Shown in pieces: positions 25,564 to 34,195 of a stretch of 64,000 nucleotides of DNA; positions within the stretch are counted from its first letter, which is position 1, and every line of letters begins with the position of its first letter. The stretch is from Desulfotignum sp032250905 (GTDB lineage Bacteria; Desulfobacterota; Desulfobacteria; Desulfobacterales; Desulfobacteraceae). The stretch spans positions 124,001 to 188,000 of the forward strand of contig JAVVEQ010000001.1 in the NCBI GenBank assembly GCA_032250905.1, in the 5' to 3' direction. The notes beneath the pieces are model-generated. The model had not been told where the DNA came from. It did not search any database and saw nothing but the letters and a program-made list of their open reading frames with translations. Both the position numbers and the translations under genes were made by a program.

Positions 25564-26598
25564 CTAAACTTTTGCTTCTCTACCGTTTAAAAAATATCGC
25601 AACGCCCGGTTTTTGGGCTGCCGGATATGGGTGTCGTAAAAATAGGAAAAACCGCCGGGGTAATAGATCATCACCAGGATGAGCACCAGGGCGTAAATAA
25701 CCAGGTTCAGTCCGGGCAGATTGGACAGGGTGGACCGGACAATTTCCATGAGAAAAATAAAGGGAAAGGCAATCACCGCACCGCCCCACAGGCTGCCCCG
25801 GCCGCCGATGTAAGCGACTGCCAGGACTTCCACGGTCTTGGATGTGTGCATCATGTCCGGAGTCAGAATGCCGTAGAAATGGGCGTAAAATCCACCCAGA
25901 ATCCCTGCAATGGCACAGGACATGGTAAAATTGAATACCCGGTAGAATACCGGATCTATGCCGGATGTCCTGGCGGCATCCATGTTCTGGCCGATGGCCT
26001 GGAATGCCAGTCCCATTTTTGACCGCACCACCCATTTACATGCCAGGTATGTGAGATACACTAAAATAACGATCAAAAAATAAAACGGGAAATTGGATTC
26101 CGTCTCAAACAGGCGCGGGGTTCTGAGTCCCAGAGGTCCTCTGGTCAACCAGACCATTTTAATGGCAAGTCCCATGACGGCCAGACCGAAAAACCAGGAC
26201 AGGCAGGCCGCAAAAATGCCCCTCAGCCGCAGGGAAATCATACCGATAAGAAGTCCTAAAATTGCAGAAGACACACCCCCGGCCACCATGGCTATCCAGG
26301 GGGACAGTCCGGCATTGATTACCAGCAGGGCGGAGGTATACCCACCGGTACCCGCCACTGCCATGTAACCGAAATTGACGATATTGATAAATCCGGCCGT
26401 AAAATCGAATCCCACACTCATGGCCGCAATAAACCCGCAGTAGATCAGCCACCTGAGCATATATTCCTGGTTGAACGGCGGAATAAAAGGCAGTATCAGC
26501 AGCAGGATCAGGCCGGCAAGGCCAATGGGGGTCAGGCACAGCTTGTCCAGCACCCTGTCAAAGGAATTCATTTGAAGTTCATTTTTTATCGTATCCAT
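25564..26598 (-). CDS. ABC transporter permease, LivM type
   Basis: Encodes 344 aa with about eight to ten membrane helices. IYCGFIAAMSVGFDFTAGFI, NFGYMAVAGTGGYTSALLVI and LAFQAIGQNMDAARTSGIDP (the EAA-like loop) place it in the branched-chain amino acid permease family, LivM branch. GGRGSLWGGAVIAFPFIFLM is the typical late motif. It is the second permease of the importer encoded by the whole operon. The transported compound is more likely an N-methylated amino acid or betaine than leucine, given the enzymes downstream. GGAGA precedes the ATG. Confidence 0.88.
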   Translation of the reverse strand: MDTIKNELQMNSFDRVLDKLCLTPIGLAGLILLLILPFIPPFNQEYMLRWLIYCGFIAAMSVGFDFTAGFINIVNFGYMAVAGTGGYTSALLVINAGLSPWIAMVAGGVSSAILGLLIGMISLRLRGIFAACLSWFFGLAVMGLAIKMVWLTRGPLGLRTPRLFETESNFPFYFLIVILVYLTYLACKWVVRSKMGLAFQAIGQNMDAARTSGIDPVFYRVFNFTMSCAIAGILGGFYAHFYGILTPDMMHTSKTVEVLAVAYIGGRGSLWGGAVIAFPFIFLMEIVRSTLSNLPGLNLVIYALVLILVMIYYPGGFSYFYDTHIRQPKNRALRYFLNGREAKV

Positions 26599-26621
26599 AC
26601 TGTCTCCTATGTATCAAGCAC

Positions 26622-27650
26622 CTATTTATCAAGGACACCGCGGACATCCGACCCGAAGATCCCGCTGGGTTTAAAAATCAGAATGAGCATGATCAATGCC
26701 GATGGCACGACAAAATCCCAGCCCGCACCCACGTATTCCATGGTAATCACCTTGAGCAGGGCCACCATGAATGCACCTGCCACGGCCCCTAGAATATTGC
26801 CCAGGCCGGAAAGTATGACTACAAACCATGCCATATAGAGGGGTTCCAATCCCACCGATGGGTAAGATGGATACATGAACAAGAGGCTGCCACCGGCCAC
26901 CGCTGCCAGGGCACAGGCCAGAGAGATGGTCAGCATCACTATTTTTTCAATATCGATGCCCACGATCTCGGCTCCGGTAATATCCTGGGAAACGGCCCGA
27001 ATGGCCATGCCAGTGCGGGTATAGGTCATGAACAGATAAAACAGGGCAACGATCACGGCAGATATGATAAACGCCATGGCCCGGTCAAGTGAAATATACG
27101 CGCCTGCAATGGATATGGGCATACCCTGCCAGTACCCCACAATACCCTTAAAATCCGCCCCGAAAATAAGCTGGTGCAGGTTGACCAGCAGGACGCTCAC
27201 CCCCACGGTGAGCAGAAACGAATTCATAACCCAGTTGTCTGTGGAGCGTCGGCGCAACGGCCCGAAAACCAGTTTCTCAGATATGACACCGGCAACAGCG
27301 CCGCCGATGAGAGCGCCTATGATGGCAATGAAAGGGCCGAATGTGACCAACCAGGAGTCCGGGTGCCCCAAAATGAATTCACTGATGGGGGTAAATATGT
27401 AGTAGGCGGTGAGGGAGCCGATCATGAAATACTCACCGTGGGCGAACATAGGAATATTCAACACTCCCAGCATCAGGGTCAGGCCGGTGGCCACCAGGGC
27501 CAGCATTCCGCCGGTAACCACCATGTTCACCAGCAGATAGGGGCCTGCGTCGATCGTGGCTGCCACCGCCACCACAATACTGATGACAATGGACATACCC
27601 GGGGCTGATTTCAGCCAGGTCAGTGTTTCTGACATATTATGCTTTGACAT
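26622..27650 (-). CDS. ABC transporter permease, LivH type
   Basis: Encodes 342 aa, membrane protein. ATGLTLMLGVLNIPMFAHGE is the LivH signature (GL.L..G...N.AHG), and TGMAIRAVSQDITGAEIVGI is the cytoplasmic loop contacting the ATPases; VVILSGLGNILGAVAGAF is the conserved C-terminal stretch. Together with the LivM-like permease it forms the channel. A GGAGA ribosome binding site lies about 11 nt before the ATG. Confidence 0.88.
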   Translation of the reverse strand: MSKHNMSETLTWLKSAPGMSIVISIVVAVAATIDAGPYLLVNMVVTGGMLALVATGLTLMLGVLNIPMFAHGEYFMIGSLTAYYIFTPISEFILGHPDSWLVTFGPFIAIIGALIGGAVAGVISEKLVFGPLRRRSTDNWVMNSFLLTVGVSVLLVNLHQLIFGADFKGIVGYWQGMPISIAGAYISLDRAMAFIISAVIVALFYLFMTYTRTGMAIRAVSQDITGAEIVGIDIEKIVMLTISLACALAAVAGGSLLFMYPSYPSVGLEPLYMAWFVVILSGLGNILGAVAGAFMVALLKVITMEYVGAGWDFVVPSALIMLILIFKPSGIFGSDVRGVLDK

Positions 27651-27673
27651 GAATCTATTTCTCCAAAATCTGA

Positions 27674-28381
27674 TTAAACACCCAGGAACACCTTTTTCAC
27701 ATAGCTGTCTTCCGCCAGATCCGCACTTTTGCCTTCCAGGCCGACTTTCCCGTTTTCAAGGACATATCCACGGCCTGTCACTGCAAGCGTTTTTGTCACA
27801 TTCTGTTCAACCAGCAAAATGGTCACCCCGTTTTTAATCAACACCTCCAGGGAGGAAAAAACACTGGCTGTCAGCTGGGGAGCCAGTCCGAAAGAGGGCT
27901 CATCCACCAGCATGAGAGACGGATTGGACATCATGCCCCGGCCGATGGCCAGCATTTTACGCTCGCCGCCGGACATGGTGCCGGCCAGCTGTTTTCTTCT
28001 TTCAGCCAGCCGGGGAAACAGCTCGAATACGAAATCAAGGCGTTCATTCTGCAAATGTTTTTCTTTAATGGTGTAGGCCCCCATATACAGGTTTTCCTGG
28101 ACTGTCATGTTGACAAACAGGTTCATCTCTTCTGACACAAAGGAGATGCCTTTTTTTGCCACAGCCGAGCCGGACAGCCCCGTGATATCCTCCCCATTGA
28201 AAACCACACTGCCGCTCATGGGGGAAATCAGTCCGGCAATGGTTTTCATGGTGGTGCTTTTCCCGGCACCGTTAGGACCCACAATGCCGACATACTCTCC
28301 TTTATCAATATGCAAAGAGACATCCCGCAATATCTGCAAATACCCATACCCGGCATTCAGGTTTTTGACTTCTAACAGCAT
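27674..28381 (-). CDS. ABC transporter ATPase, LivF type
   Basis: Encodes 235 aa from the ATG at 28381 (GGAGA 5 nt upstream). A frame extension to 28441 would overlap livG and is not needed. Walker A GPNGAGKSTTMKTIAGL, signature SGGERKMLAIGRGMM and LMLVDEPSFGLAPQLTASVF are typical of LivF. It provides ATP hydrolysis together with the LivG-like partner. Confidence 0.9.
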   Translation of the reverse strand: MLLEVKNLNAGYGYLQILRDVSLHIDKGEYVGIVGPNGAGKSTTMKTIAGLISPMSGSVVFNGEDITGLSGSAVAKKGISFVSEEMNLFVNMTVQENLYMGAYTIKEKHLQNERLDFVFELFPRLAERRKQLAGTMSGGERKMLAIGRGMMSNPSLMLVDEPSFGLAPQLTASVFSSLEVLIKNGVTILLVEQNVTKTLAVTGRGYVLENGKVGLEGKSADLAEDSYVKKVFLGV

Positions 28382-28433
28382 AAGGTCTCCATTGATTATC
28401 GTGTTACAATTGTTTGTCTGCCATTTGTCTGCC

Positions 28434-29150
28434 TTATTCACCCAGATAGGCTTTTGTCACCGTTGGATCATTGGCCACTTCCTGGGTGGGGCCTTCGGCA
28501 ATTTTGGTGCCGAACTGAATGCACAGAAGCCGGTTGCAGACTGCCATGATCAGCTGCATGATATGTTCGATCATGAGAATGGAAATGCCTTTTTTGCTTA
28601 TTTTATGAATAATTCTCATGATGTCCTTGAGTTCGCCTTCGCTCAACCCGGATGCCAGTTCATCCATGAACAAAAGCTTTGGATTGGATGCCAACGCCCT
28701 GGCCAGGTCCAGGCGTTTGAGCTGCACCGTGTTCAACTGCTCCGCCACCACAGTTTCTTTCATGGGAAACTCCACAAATTCGAGCATTTCTCTGGAATAG
28801 GCCACCGGATCTGTGATCTTTCCTGCAGTATTGCCGAAAATGGCGGCAGTCATGACGCTTTCTATGGCGGTCATTTTGGGAAACGGACTGGGAATCTGGA
28901 ACGTACGGGACAACCCCAGACGGCACATTTTTTCAGGTGTCAGACCGGTGGTCTCCTTGCCGAACATTTTTACCGTTCCTGAAGTGGGCGGATTCAGGCC
29001 GGAGATCGCATTGATGAAGGTGGTTTTCCCGGCACCGTTGGGTCCGATCAACCCGACGATATCTCCCTGATTGATTGTCATGGAGACGGCATTCACGGCT
29101 GTCAGTCCGCCAAATTTTTTGGTCAGGTTCTGGGTTTCCAATACAATCAC
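28434..29150 (-). CDS. ABC transporter ATPase, LivG type
   Basis: Encodes 238 aa from a GTG codon at 29150. Walker A GPNGAGKTTFINAISGLNPP, LGLSRTFQIPSPFPKMT (the LivG 'R.TFQ' segment) and LDLARALASNPKLLFMDELA are present. One oddity: the signature that should read LSGG before the arginine helix is NTVQLKRLDLARAL, and the Walker B is followed by ASGLSEGE rather than the usual AGLN; the ATPase signature motif is thus degenerate. A weak AAGGAA ribosome binding site precedes it, downstream of a hairpin, so it may be made at a lower level than the binding protein. Confidence 0.87.
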   Translation of the reverse strand: MIVLETQNLTKKFGGLTAVNAVSMTINQGDIVGLIGPNGAGKTTFINAISGLNPPTSGTVKMFGKETTGLTPEKMCRLGLSRTFQIPSPFPKMTAIESVMTAAIFGNTAGKITDPVAYSREMLEFVEFPMKETVVAEQLNTVQLKRLDLARALASNPKLLFMDELASGLSEGELKDIMRIIHKISKKGISILMIEHIMQLIMAVCNRLLCIQFGTKIAEGPTQEVANDPTVTKAYLGE

Positions 29151-29186
29151 GTCGTTATATTCCTTACATTTGAGTCGTGTTGAAAC

Positions 29187-29222
29187 AAACAGAGGATTGA
29201 AAAAAATTTCAATCCTCTGTTT
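29187..29222 (-). terminator. Intercistronic hairpin after the binding-protein gene
   Basis: A perfect inverted repeat of about 15 bp (ACAGAGGATTGAAA against TTTCAATCCTCTGT) with an A/T loop sits 16 bp after the binding-protein stop. TTTG follows on the minus strand. In this position it likely protects or partly terminates the message, so that more binding protein than permease/ATPase is made. Confidence 0.7.
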
Positions 29223-29238
29223 CCAGGATCATTGCCTG

Positions 29239-30498
29239 TTATTTCATTTCAAATTCCTTCTGTTTCCAGTCTTCCGGAAAGATGATGTATCCTTTCCCCG
29301 CCTTGTACTGGAGAATGGGGAAGAAATAGGCTTCCGGTCCCACCACCATGTCCGGCATGGTTTCAGGCGTATATTTGTATTCATTCATGATGATGGCGCC
29401 ATCGGCTTTGCCATAGGTGAGTTTGCCGGTGTTGACCTCTTCCACCATGATGTTGTGAATGGTTTCCTTGTCCAGTTTTCCATGCACTTCATGGGCCCGG
29501 TTCAGGATCTTGATGAACATGCGGATACCGTCATAAGACAGACCCCCTGAGGACGGGCTGGGGTTGAACCCGTATTTGGCATTGACATCTTTGGCCCACT
29601 GCTGGGCTTCAGCCGTGGTCAGCTGGGGAATGGAATCCAGCACATCGTCGGACCCCGGACCGGTCATTTTATACCAGTCGCCGATCCATCCGAGTCCGGA
29701 TGCAATGAGAACCCCTTTGTTGCCGACTTCTGCATACTGCTTGACAAATGCGGTCAAAGACGGTGCTGCCGTAGATGTTCCGGCCAGCAGCTCGACACCG
29801 GCGCTTTTGAATTTTGAAAGCAGCGGATAAAAATCGGTCTGGGTGATGGGAAAATATTCTTCCGCATAAATTTCCCAGCCGCTGGCCAGCAACGCATCTT
29901 TGTAGGCACCGCCGGCACTCCGGCCCCAGTCGGTGTCTTCGCCATAAATGGCAGCCAGTTTCTTTTTGGGTTTCCAGGTACCATTGGCAATCACCTCATT
30001 GATGCATTCGATATAGTTGCCTTCCAGCTTGGCAGGCACGGGCCAGCCTTTACCGCCCCAGTAGGAGTATTTTTCCGGATCGGCCTGCCATTTTTCATTC
30101 ACCACTTCGGATGCACCGAAACCGAACATATGGGGCACCTTGTACTGGGCCGCCACATCCATGACCGACACGGCGACGGAAGAATGCCAGTTGAGCACGC
30201 CGGCCTGGATCCCCTTGCCTTCAACCGCTTCGGCGTAAGCGCTGGCAGCCTTTGCCGGATCGGACTGGGAATCCACCCACACCACTTCTATCTTGTAGTC
30301 GCCCACCGTGTAGTCGATGGCTTCCATTGCCATTTCCACCGACGCCTGGAACTCTTTTCCATTCTGGGCGGAAGGCCCGGTAAACGGTCCCAGCACCCCG
30401 ATCTTCAGGACTTTGTCCGCGGCAAACGCCTGCCCGCCGGCAAAAAACAACACGGCCATGACACACGCGACAACCTGTAGAATTCTTTTCGTACCCAT
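29239..30498 (-). CDS. ABC transporter periplasmic substrate-binding protein (LivK family)
   Basis: Encodes 419 aa from the ATG at 30498, placed after GGAGGAG; an ATG five codons earlier overlaps that site. A signal peptide covers residues 1 to about 26 (ILQVVACVMAVLFFAGGQAF, then AADK). The mature protein has the type I periplasmic-binding fold: KIGVLGPFTGPSAQNGKEFQ, VVWVDSQSDPAKAASAYAEA and GEDTDWGRSAGGAY. It opens a nine-gene operon behind a sigma54 promoter. The ligand is unknown; the encoded demethylating dehydrogenase suggests dimethylglycine, glycine betaine or another N-methyl amino acid. Confidence 0.9.
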   Translation of the reverse strand: MGTKRILQVVACVMAVLFFAGGQAFAADKVLKIGVLGPFTGPSAQNGKEFQASVEMAMEAIDYTVGDYKIEVVWVDSQSDPAKAASAYAEAVEGKGIQAGVLNWHSSVAVSVMDVAAQYKVPHMFGFGASEVVNEKWQADPEKYSYWGGKGWPVPAKLEGNYIECINEVIANGTWKPKKKLAAIYGEDTDWGRSAGGAYKDALLASGWEIYAEEYFPITQTDFYPLLSKFKSAGVELLAGTSTAAPSLTAFVKQYAEVGNKGVLIASGLGWIGDWYKMTGPGSDDVLDSIPQLTTAEAQQWAKDVNAKYGFNPSPSSGGLSYDGIRMFIKILNRAHEVHGKLDKETIHNIMVEEVNTGKLTYGKADGAIIMNEYKYTPETMPDMVVGPEAYFFPILQYKAGKGYIIFPEDWKQKEFEMK

Positions 30499-30572
30499 AA
30501 CGATCTCCTCCAAAAATTAAGGTTTCTTGTTTGCGATTTTTCGCATACCCACATAAACTGATAGTACTGCAT

Positions 30573-30586
30573 GCAGTTTGTGTACC
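30573..30586 (-). promoter_or_regulatory. Sigma54 (-24/-12) promoter of the ABC-DMGDH-etf operon
   Basis: On the minus strand TGGTACACAAACTGCAT gives GG (30586-30585), exactly 10 bp, then GC (30574-30573), close to the consensus TGGCAC-N5-TTGCA. It lies about 75 bp upstream of the binding-protein ATG. A perfect 12-bp palindrome ACTGCATGCAGT (30566-30577) overlaps the -12 element. A sigma54 activator is encoded immediately upstream. Confidence 0.75.
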
Positions 30587-30787
30587 ATTACTCCTAAGCA
30601 TTTCATGGAAATACCCTTTTATTTGTCTATAAAATTTTAGATTCCTTGATATTTCAAATAAAATCTTAACTATTTTTTAAAAATTTATATATAACTTCCG
30701 CCAGCCATGAATCCATCAACAACAAAGATTATTAAAAAATTTTTTCATTTTACTGTCAATTATTTTTACACTTTTGCATTTCATTTG

Positions 30788-32278
30788 TTATGCAACAAAG
30801 GCCTTCCGATCGATGCCAAATTTTTTCATTTTATAATGAAACGACTGGGGGGAGATCCCAAGAGTCCGGGCTGCCTTAGCGGCATTACCCCGGGAACGGG
30901 TCAGTGCGGCCAGTATCATCCGGTTTTCCCGGGATTTCTGGGTTTCGATGAGGTTGGGGCCGGATTCTGACGAATATTCCTGATGGACCAGCACCTGTTT
31001 CAGGGCATCTTTTCCTGCAAAGCTGAAAATATGGGGCGGGAGATGGGGAAGTTCAATGGTACGGGTCCCCCCCACCATATTCATGGCCGCTTCAATAATG
31101 TGTTCAAGTTCTCGGACATTTCCCGGCCATCGATACCCGGCAAACAGATCCGCAACGTCATCGGACAGGGTATCAACTTTTTCGCCCAGGGCCTGGTTGT
31201 ATTTGGAAATGAAATGCTTCACCAGTGGTTTTAAATCCCCCTGCCTGTCCCTCAACGGCGGCAGCATGATGGAAACCACCCCCATACGGTAGAAAAGATC
31301 CATGCGAAGGGAACCGCCCTGGACAATCTTCAGGGGCGACTGTCCCACCGAGGACAAAATCTTTACATCCAGATCAATCTCTGTGAGTGACCCCAGCTTT
31401 CTGACCTTTTTTTCCTGAATGACCCGAAGCAGTTTGGCCTGAAGTGTCAACGGCATTGCATCCAGTTCATCCAGAAAAATGGTGCCGCCGTTGGCCTGTT
31501 CAAACAATCCGGGTTTGTCAATGGCACCGGTAAAAGATCCCCGGGAGGTACCAAACAGTATGCCTTCCAGCAGGTTCTCCGGAATTGCGGCGCAGTTGAC
31601 CGGGATAAACGGTGCCTTTTTCCTGGGGCTGTGATTGTGGATGGACTGGGCAAATAATTCTTTGCCGGTGCCGGTTTCTCCGGAAACCATGATGGGTGAA
31701 GGTGAACCAGCCGACATTCTGGCCATGTGGATAGCCGACCGCATCTGTGGATCCGAAGCAATGATATCCTTGAAGGAAAACCGGGTCCCGTTTGAAGATT
31801 TTTTCTCCACCGGCCGCCCTGAAGCGGTACGAGACAAAATCACTTTTTCAAGCAGCTGATATTCCTTTGAAAAAGTGATGGCACCGATCAATTTTCCGCT
31901 TTTGTAAAGGGGGAATGCATTGGACAAAATATTGCACACCCGGCCCAGGCACGTGCGGTAGACCATGGTCTCGTTGATGACGGGATCGCCGCTGGCCAGG
32001 CAGCGCATGATCGGACTGGTTTCCGGGGTCAACTGGTAAATATCGAGAAGATTTCTGCCAACGGCATCCGCCGGTGAAATATCATCAATCTGGCCCTGGA
32101 TCTGGTTGAAGAATATCACTTTTCCGGTGATATCGGCAATCACCACGCCCTCGTGCATGGAAGACAGGACGCTGTAAATATCGATATCTTCAAAACTGAT
32201 GCGTTCCATAGCCTCTTTCACATTAAAATCAAAACGGGTTGGACGGGTTGAATTTTTTACCCATTTCCCTTGAGACAT
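30788..32278 (-). CDS. Sigma54-dependent transcriptional activator (PAS-AAA-Fis)
   Basis: Encodes 496 aa from an ATG at 32278; an ATG at 32209 is also possible because neither start has a clear ribosome binding site. A PAS domain lies at about 33-145 (IYSVLSSMHEGVVIADITGK). The AAA+ domain has Walker A GETGTGKE (200-207), the sigma54-contact loop as GSFTGA (247-252, usual GAFTGA), and Walker B GGTIFLDELD (264-273). The end (AAKAARTLGISPQSFHYKMK) is a Fis-type helix-turn-helix. It is flanked by two sigma54 promoters, one for the ABC-DMGDH-etf operon and one for mttB, so it probably activates both when its PAS domain senses an amine or betaine. Confidence 0.9.
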   Translation of the reverse strand: MSQGKWVKNSTRPTRFDFNVKEAMERISFEDIDIYSVLSSMHEGVVIADITGKVIFFNQIQGQIDDISPADAVGRNLLDIYQLTPETSPIMRCLASGDPVINETMVYRTCLGRVCNILSNAFPLYKSGKLIGAITFSKEYQLLEKVILSRTASGRPVEKKSSNGTRFSFKDIIASDPQMRSAIHMARMSAGSPSPIMVSGETGTGKELFAQSIHNHSPRKKAPFIPVNCAAIPENLLEGILFGTSRGSFTGAIDKPGLFEQANGGTIFLDELDAMPLTLQAKLLRVIQEKKVRKLGSLTEIDLDVKILSSVGQSPLKIVQGGSLRMDLFYRMGVVSIMLPPLRDRQGDLKPLVKHFISKYNQALGEKVDTLSDDVADLFAGYRWPGNVRELEHIIEAAMNMVGGTRTIELPHLPPHIFSFAGKDALKQVLVHQEYSSESGPNLIETQKSRENRMILAALTRSRGNAAKAARTLGISPQSFHYKMKKFGIDRKAFVA

Positions 32279-32424
32279 GCATGAATTTTTTAAAAAAAGC
32301 AAGCGATATAAAAATTTTTTTATATTTTTCCATTTCCATTGCCAATCCAGGTGTAAAGTTTTGAAAAGGAAATTCTCTTTCATTATTGGTGTTCGGAATG
32401 ATCTCCCACGGCTCAATCTTTTCT

Positions 32425-32438
32425 GGCATAAAATATGC
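32425..32438 (+). promoter_or_regulatory. Sigma54 (-24/-12) promoter of the first mttB gene
   Basis: CTGGCATAAAATATGCAAA has GG at 32425-32426, exactly 10 bp, and GC at 32437-32438, matching TGGCAY-N5-TGCA. It lies 64 bp upstream of the mttB ATG and is divergent from the sigma54 activator gene. Confidence 0.75.
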
Positions 32439-32501
32439 AAAGTTCCTCCATGGAATTTTAACGGGTGTTTACCTTCAATCATGAATTGCAAAGGATATCT
32501 C

Positions 32502-33968
32502 ATGGGTTTTTTTGAATATTTCTCTCAACAGGAAACCGAACAGATCCACGACGCCACCATGACAGTGCTGGAAAAAACCGGCATGAACTTCAAATGCGAA
32601 CCTGCTCTGGACCTGTTTAAAAAGGCGGGCTGCAAAGTGGACGGAGTCCGGGTGTTTTTCACCCGGAAGTTTGTGGAGGAGCAGATCCAGAAAGCCCCGT
32701 CACAGTTCACCCTGCACGCCAGAAACCCGGGGAAAAACGTGGAGATCGGCGGTGACAACATCGCGTTCATGCCCTGTTACGGATCACCGTTCGTCAACTG
32801 CCTGGATCACGGCCGGCGGCCCGGCACCCTGGAAGATTTCAGGAACTTTGCCAAACTGGCCTGTGCCATTCCCTACTTTGACATCACCGGCGGCATGATG
32901 GTGGAACCCAACGATATCCCGGTGGAGATCCGGAACGCGGAGCGAATCTATGCGGCCATGACCCTGTCGGACAAACCCTTCATGGGGGCCGGCACCAACG
33001 GACCGGATGCGCTGCAGACACTGGACATGGCGGCCATCGTGTTCGGTTCCCGGCAAGAGATGGCAAAGAAACCACCCTTTGTTTCCATCCTCACCAGCCT
33101 GACCCCTTTGGGATTCGATGATAAAATGTGCGCCGGCATCATGGCCTATGCCGAGGCTGCCATGCCCCAGCTGATTTCATCCCTGTCCATTGCCGGGGCC
33201 ACCACACCGGTGACCATGGAAGGCACCCTGGTGGTCCAGAACGCGGAAGTGCTGGCCGGGATCTGCCTGGCCCAGCTGGTCAGAGAAGGCGCGCCCGTGA
33301 TCTTTGCGGGATCTTCATCCGCCGCGGCCATGCATTACGGCACCTTAAGCATCGGCGCCCCGGAAATGGCGGTGAACACGGCGGCCACGGCCCAGATGGG
33401 GCGGTTCTACAACCTGCCGTCCCGGGGGGGCGGGGCGTTGACCGATGCCAAGACCGTGGATGCCCAGGCCGGGTTCGAGTCCATGATGAGCCTTCAGATG
33501 GCCTGCCTGTCTGGCATCAATTTTGTGCTGCACTCCGCCGGTATCCTGGAAGGGTATATGACCGCATCCTATGAAAAATTCATGGTCGATGCGGAGATGA
33601 TGGGCATGTGCCGCCGTATCAAAAAAGGGGAAGAGATCATCCCGGAAAAACTGGCCCTGGATGTCATCCACCAGGTGGGCCCCGGCGGAGAATACCTAAC
33701 CAACCGCCACACCTTCCAGTATTTCAGGTCCGAGCTCTATGCGCCGATGATGGAGGAGCGCCGCAATTTCGATGCCTGGACTGCCAAGGGCAGCCTGTCC
33801 ATGACCCAGCAGGCCAATGCCAGATACAAGGAGATCCTGGCCGATTTCAAGGCCCCGGACATGGATCCGGGCATCAAAAAAGACCTGGACCGGTACATGG
33901 CAAAAATCCGCGCAAATAACGGCCAGCAATGCATGAAACACTGGCAGAATTTGGGAAAATGCCGATGA
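32502..33968 (+). CDS. MttB-family (non-pyrrolysine) methylamine/betaine methyltransferase
   Basis: Encodes 488 aa from the ATG at 32502 (AAGGA 7 nt upstream); the frame is open further 5' through the promoter region, which is not coding. It matches the trimethylamine methyltransferase superfamily: FSQQETEQIHDATMTVLEKT, RNPGKNVEIGGDNIAFMPCY, PFVSILTSLTPLGFDD and LTNRHTFQYFRSELYAP. There is no in-frame TAG, so it is of the MtgB type, whose known members take a methyl group from glycine betaine or similar compounds and give it to a corrinoid protein. No corrinoid protein gene lies nearby. Sigma54 control links it to the ABC-DMGDH-etf operon. Confidence 0.9.
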   Translation: MGFFEYFSQQETEQIHDATMTVLEKTGMNFKCEPALDLFKKAGCKVDGVRVFFTRKFVEEQIQKAPSQFTLHARNPGKNVEIGGDNIAFMPCYGSPFVNCLDHGRRPGTLEDFRNFAKLACAIPYFDITGGMMVEPNDIPVEIRNAERIYAAMTLSDKPFMGAGTNGPDALQTLDMAAIVFGSRQEMAKKPPFVSILTSLTPLGFDDKMCAGIMAYAEAAMPQLISSLSIAGATTPVTMEGTLVVQNAEVLAGICLAQLVREGAPVIFAGSSSAAAMHYGTLSIGAPEMAVNTAATAQMGRFYNLPSRGGGALTDAKTVDAQAGFESMMSLQMACLSGINFVLHSAGILEGYMTASYEKFMVDAEMMGMCRRIKKGEEIIPEKLALDVIHQVGPGGEYLTNRHTFQYFRSELYAPMMEERRNFDAWTAKGSLSMTQQANARYKEILADFKAPDMDPGIKKDLDRYMAKIRANNGQQCMKHWQNLGKCR

Positions 33969-33978
33969 TCTCTATATC

Positions 33979-34007
33979 AAACCGCCTGCGTTACTGGCAG
34001 GTGGTTT
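33979..34007 (+). terminator. Hairpin after the first mttB gene
   Basis: AAACCGCCTGC pairs with GCAGGTGGTTT (11 bp, one G-T pair) around a 7-nt loop, 10 bp after the stop. The T-run is short. Confidence 0.6.
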
Positions 34008-34012
34008 GGTCA

Positions 34013-34090
34013 ACCACAAAGGACACGAAGATCACGAAGAGTGAAATCATCGGATACCCCCCCCTTCGTGGACTTCGTGCTCTTCGTGGT
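34013..34090. repeat. Intergenic inverted repeat built of CACGAAG heptamers
   Basis: The left arm (34013-34039) ends GACACGAAGATCACGAAG; the right arm (34064-34090) is CTTCGTGGACTTCGTGCTC followed by TTCGTGGT. Arms of about 27 bp have a few mismatches, and each is itself two to three CACGAAG units spaced by two bases. This resembles a dispersed intergenic repeat rather than a terminator. Confidence 0.7.
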
Positions 34091-34195
34091 AAAAAACATG
34101 GGCACAAAGGGCACACTGATTATTTTCATATATAAAATAACATATCATTATTTTTGTAAAACCATATATCACACACGGACATAAGGAAAACCATC

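Noticed and set aside
32277..32501. Long 5' extension of the first mttB frame
   Set aside because: It crosses the sigma54 promoter and overlaps the divergent activator start; a good ribosome site and family start lie at 32502.
34013..34090. CRISPR array
   Set aside because: The units are 7-bp heptamers in one palindrome, without regular spacers or cas genes.
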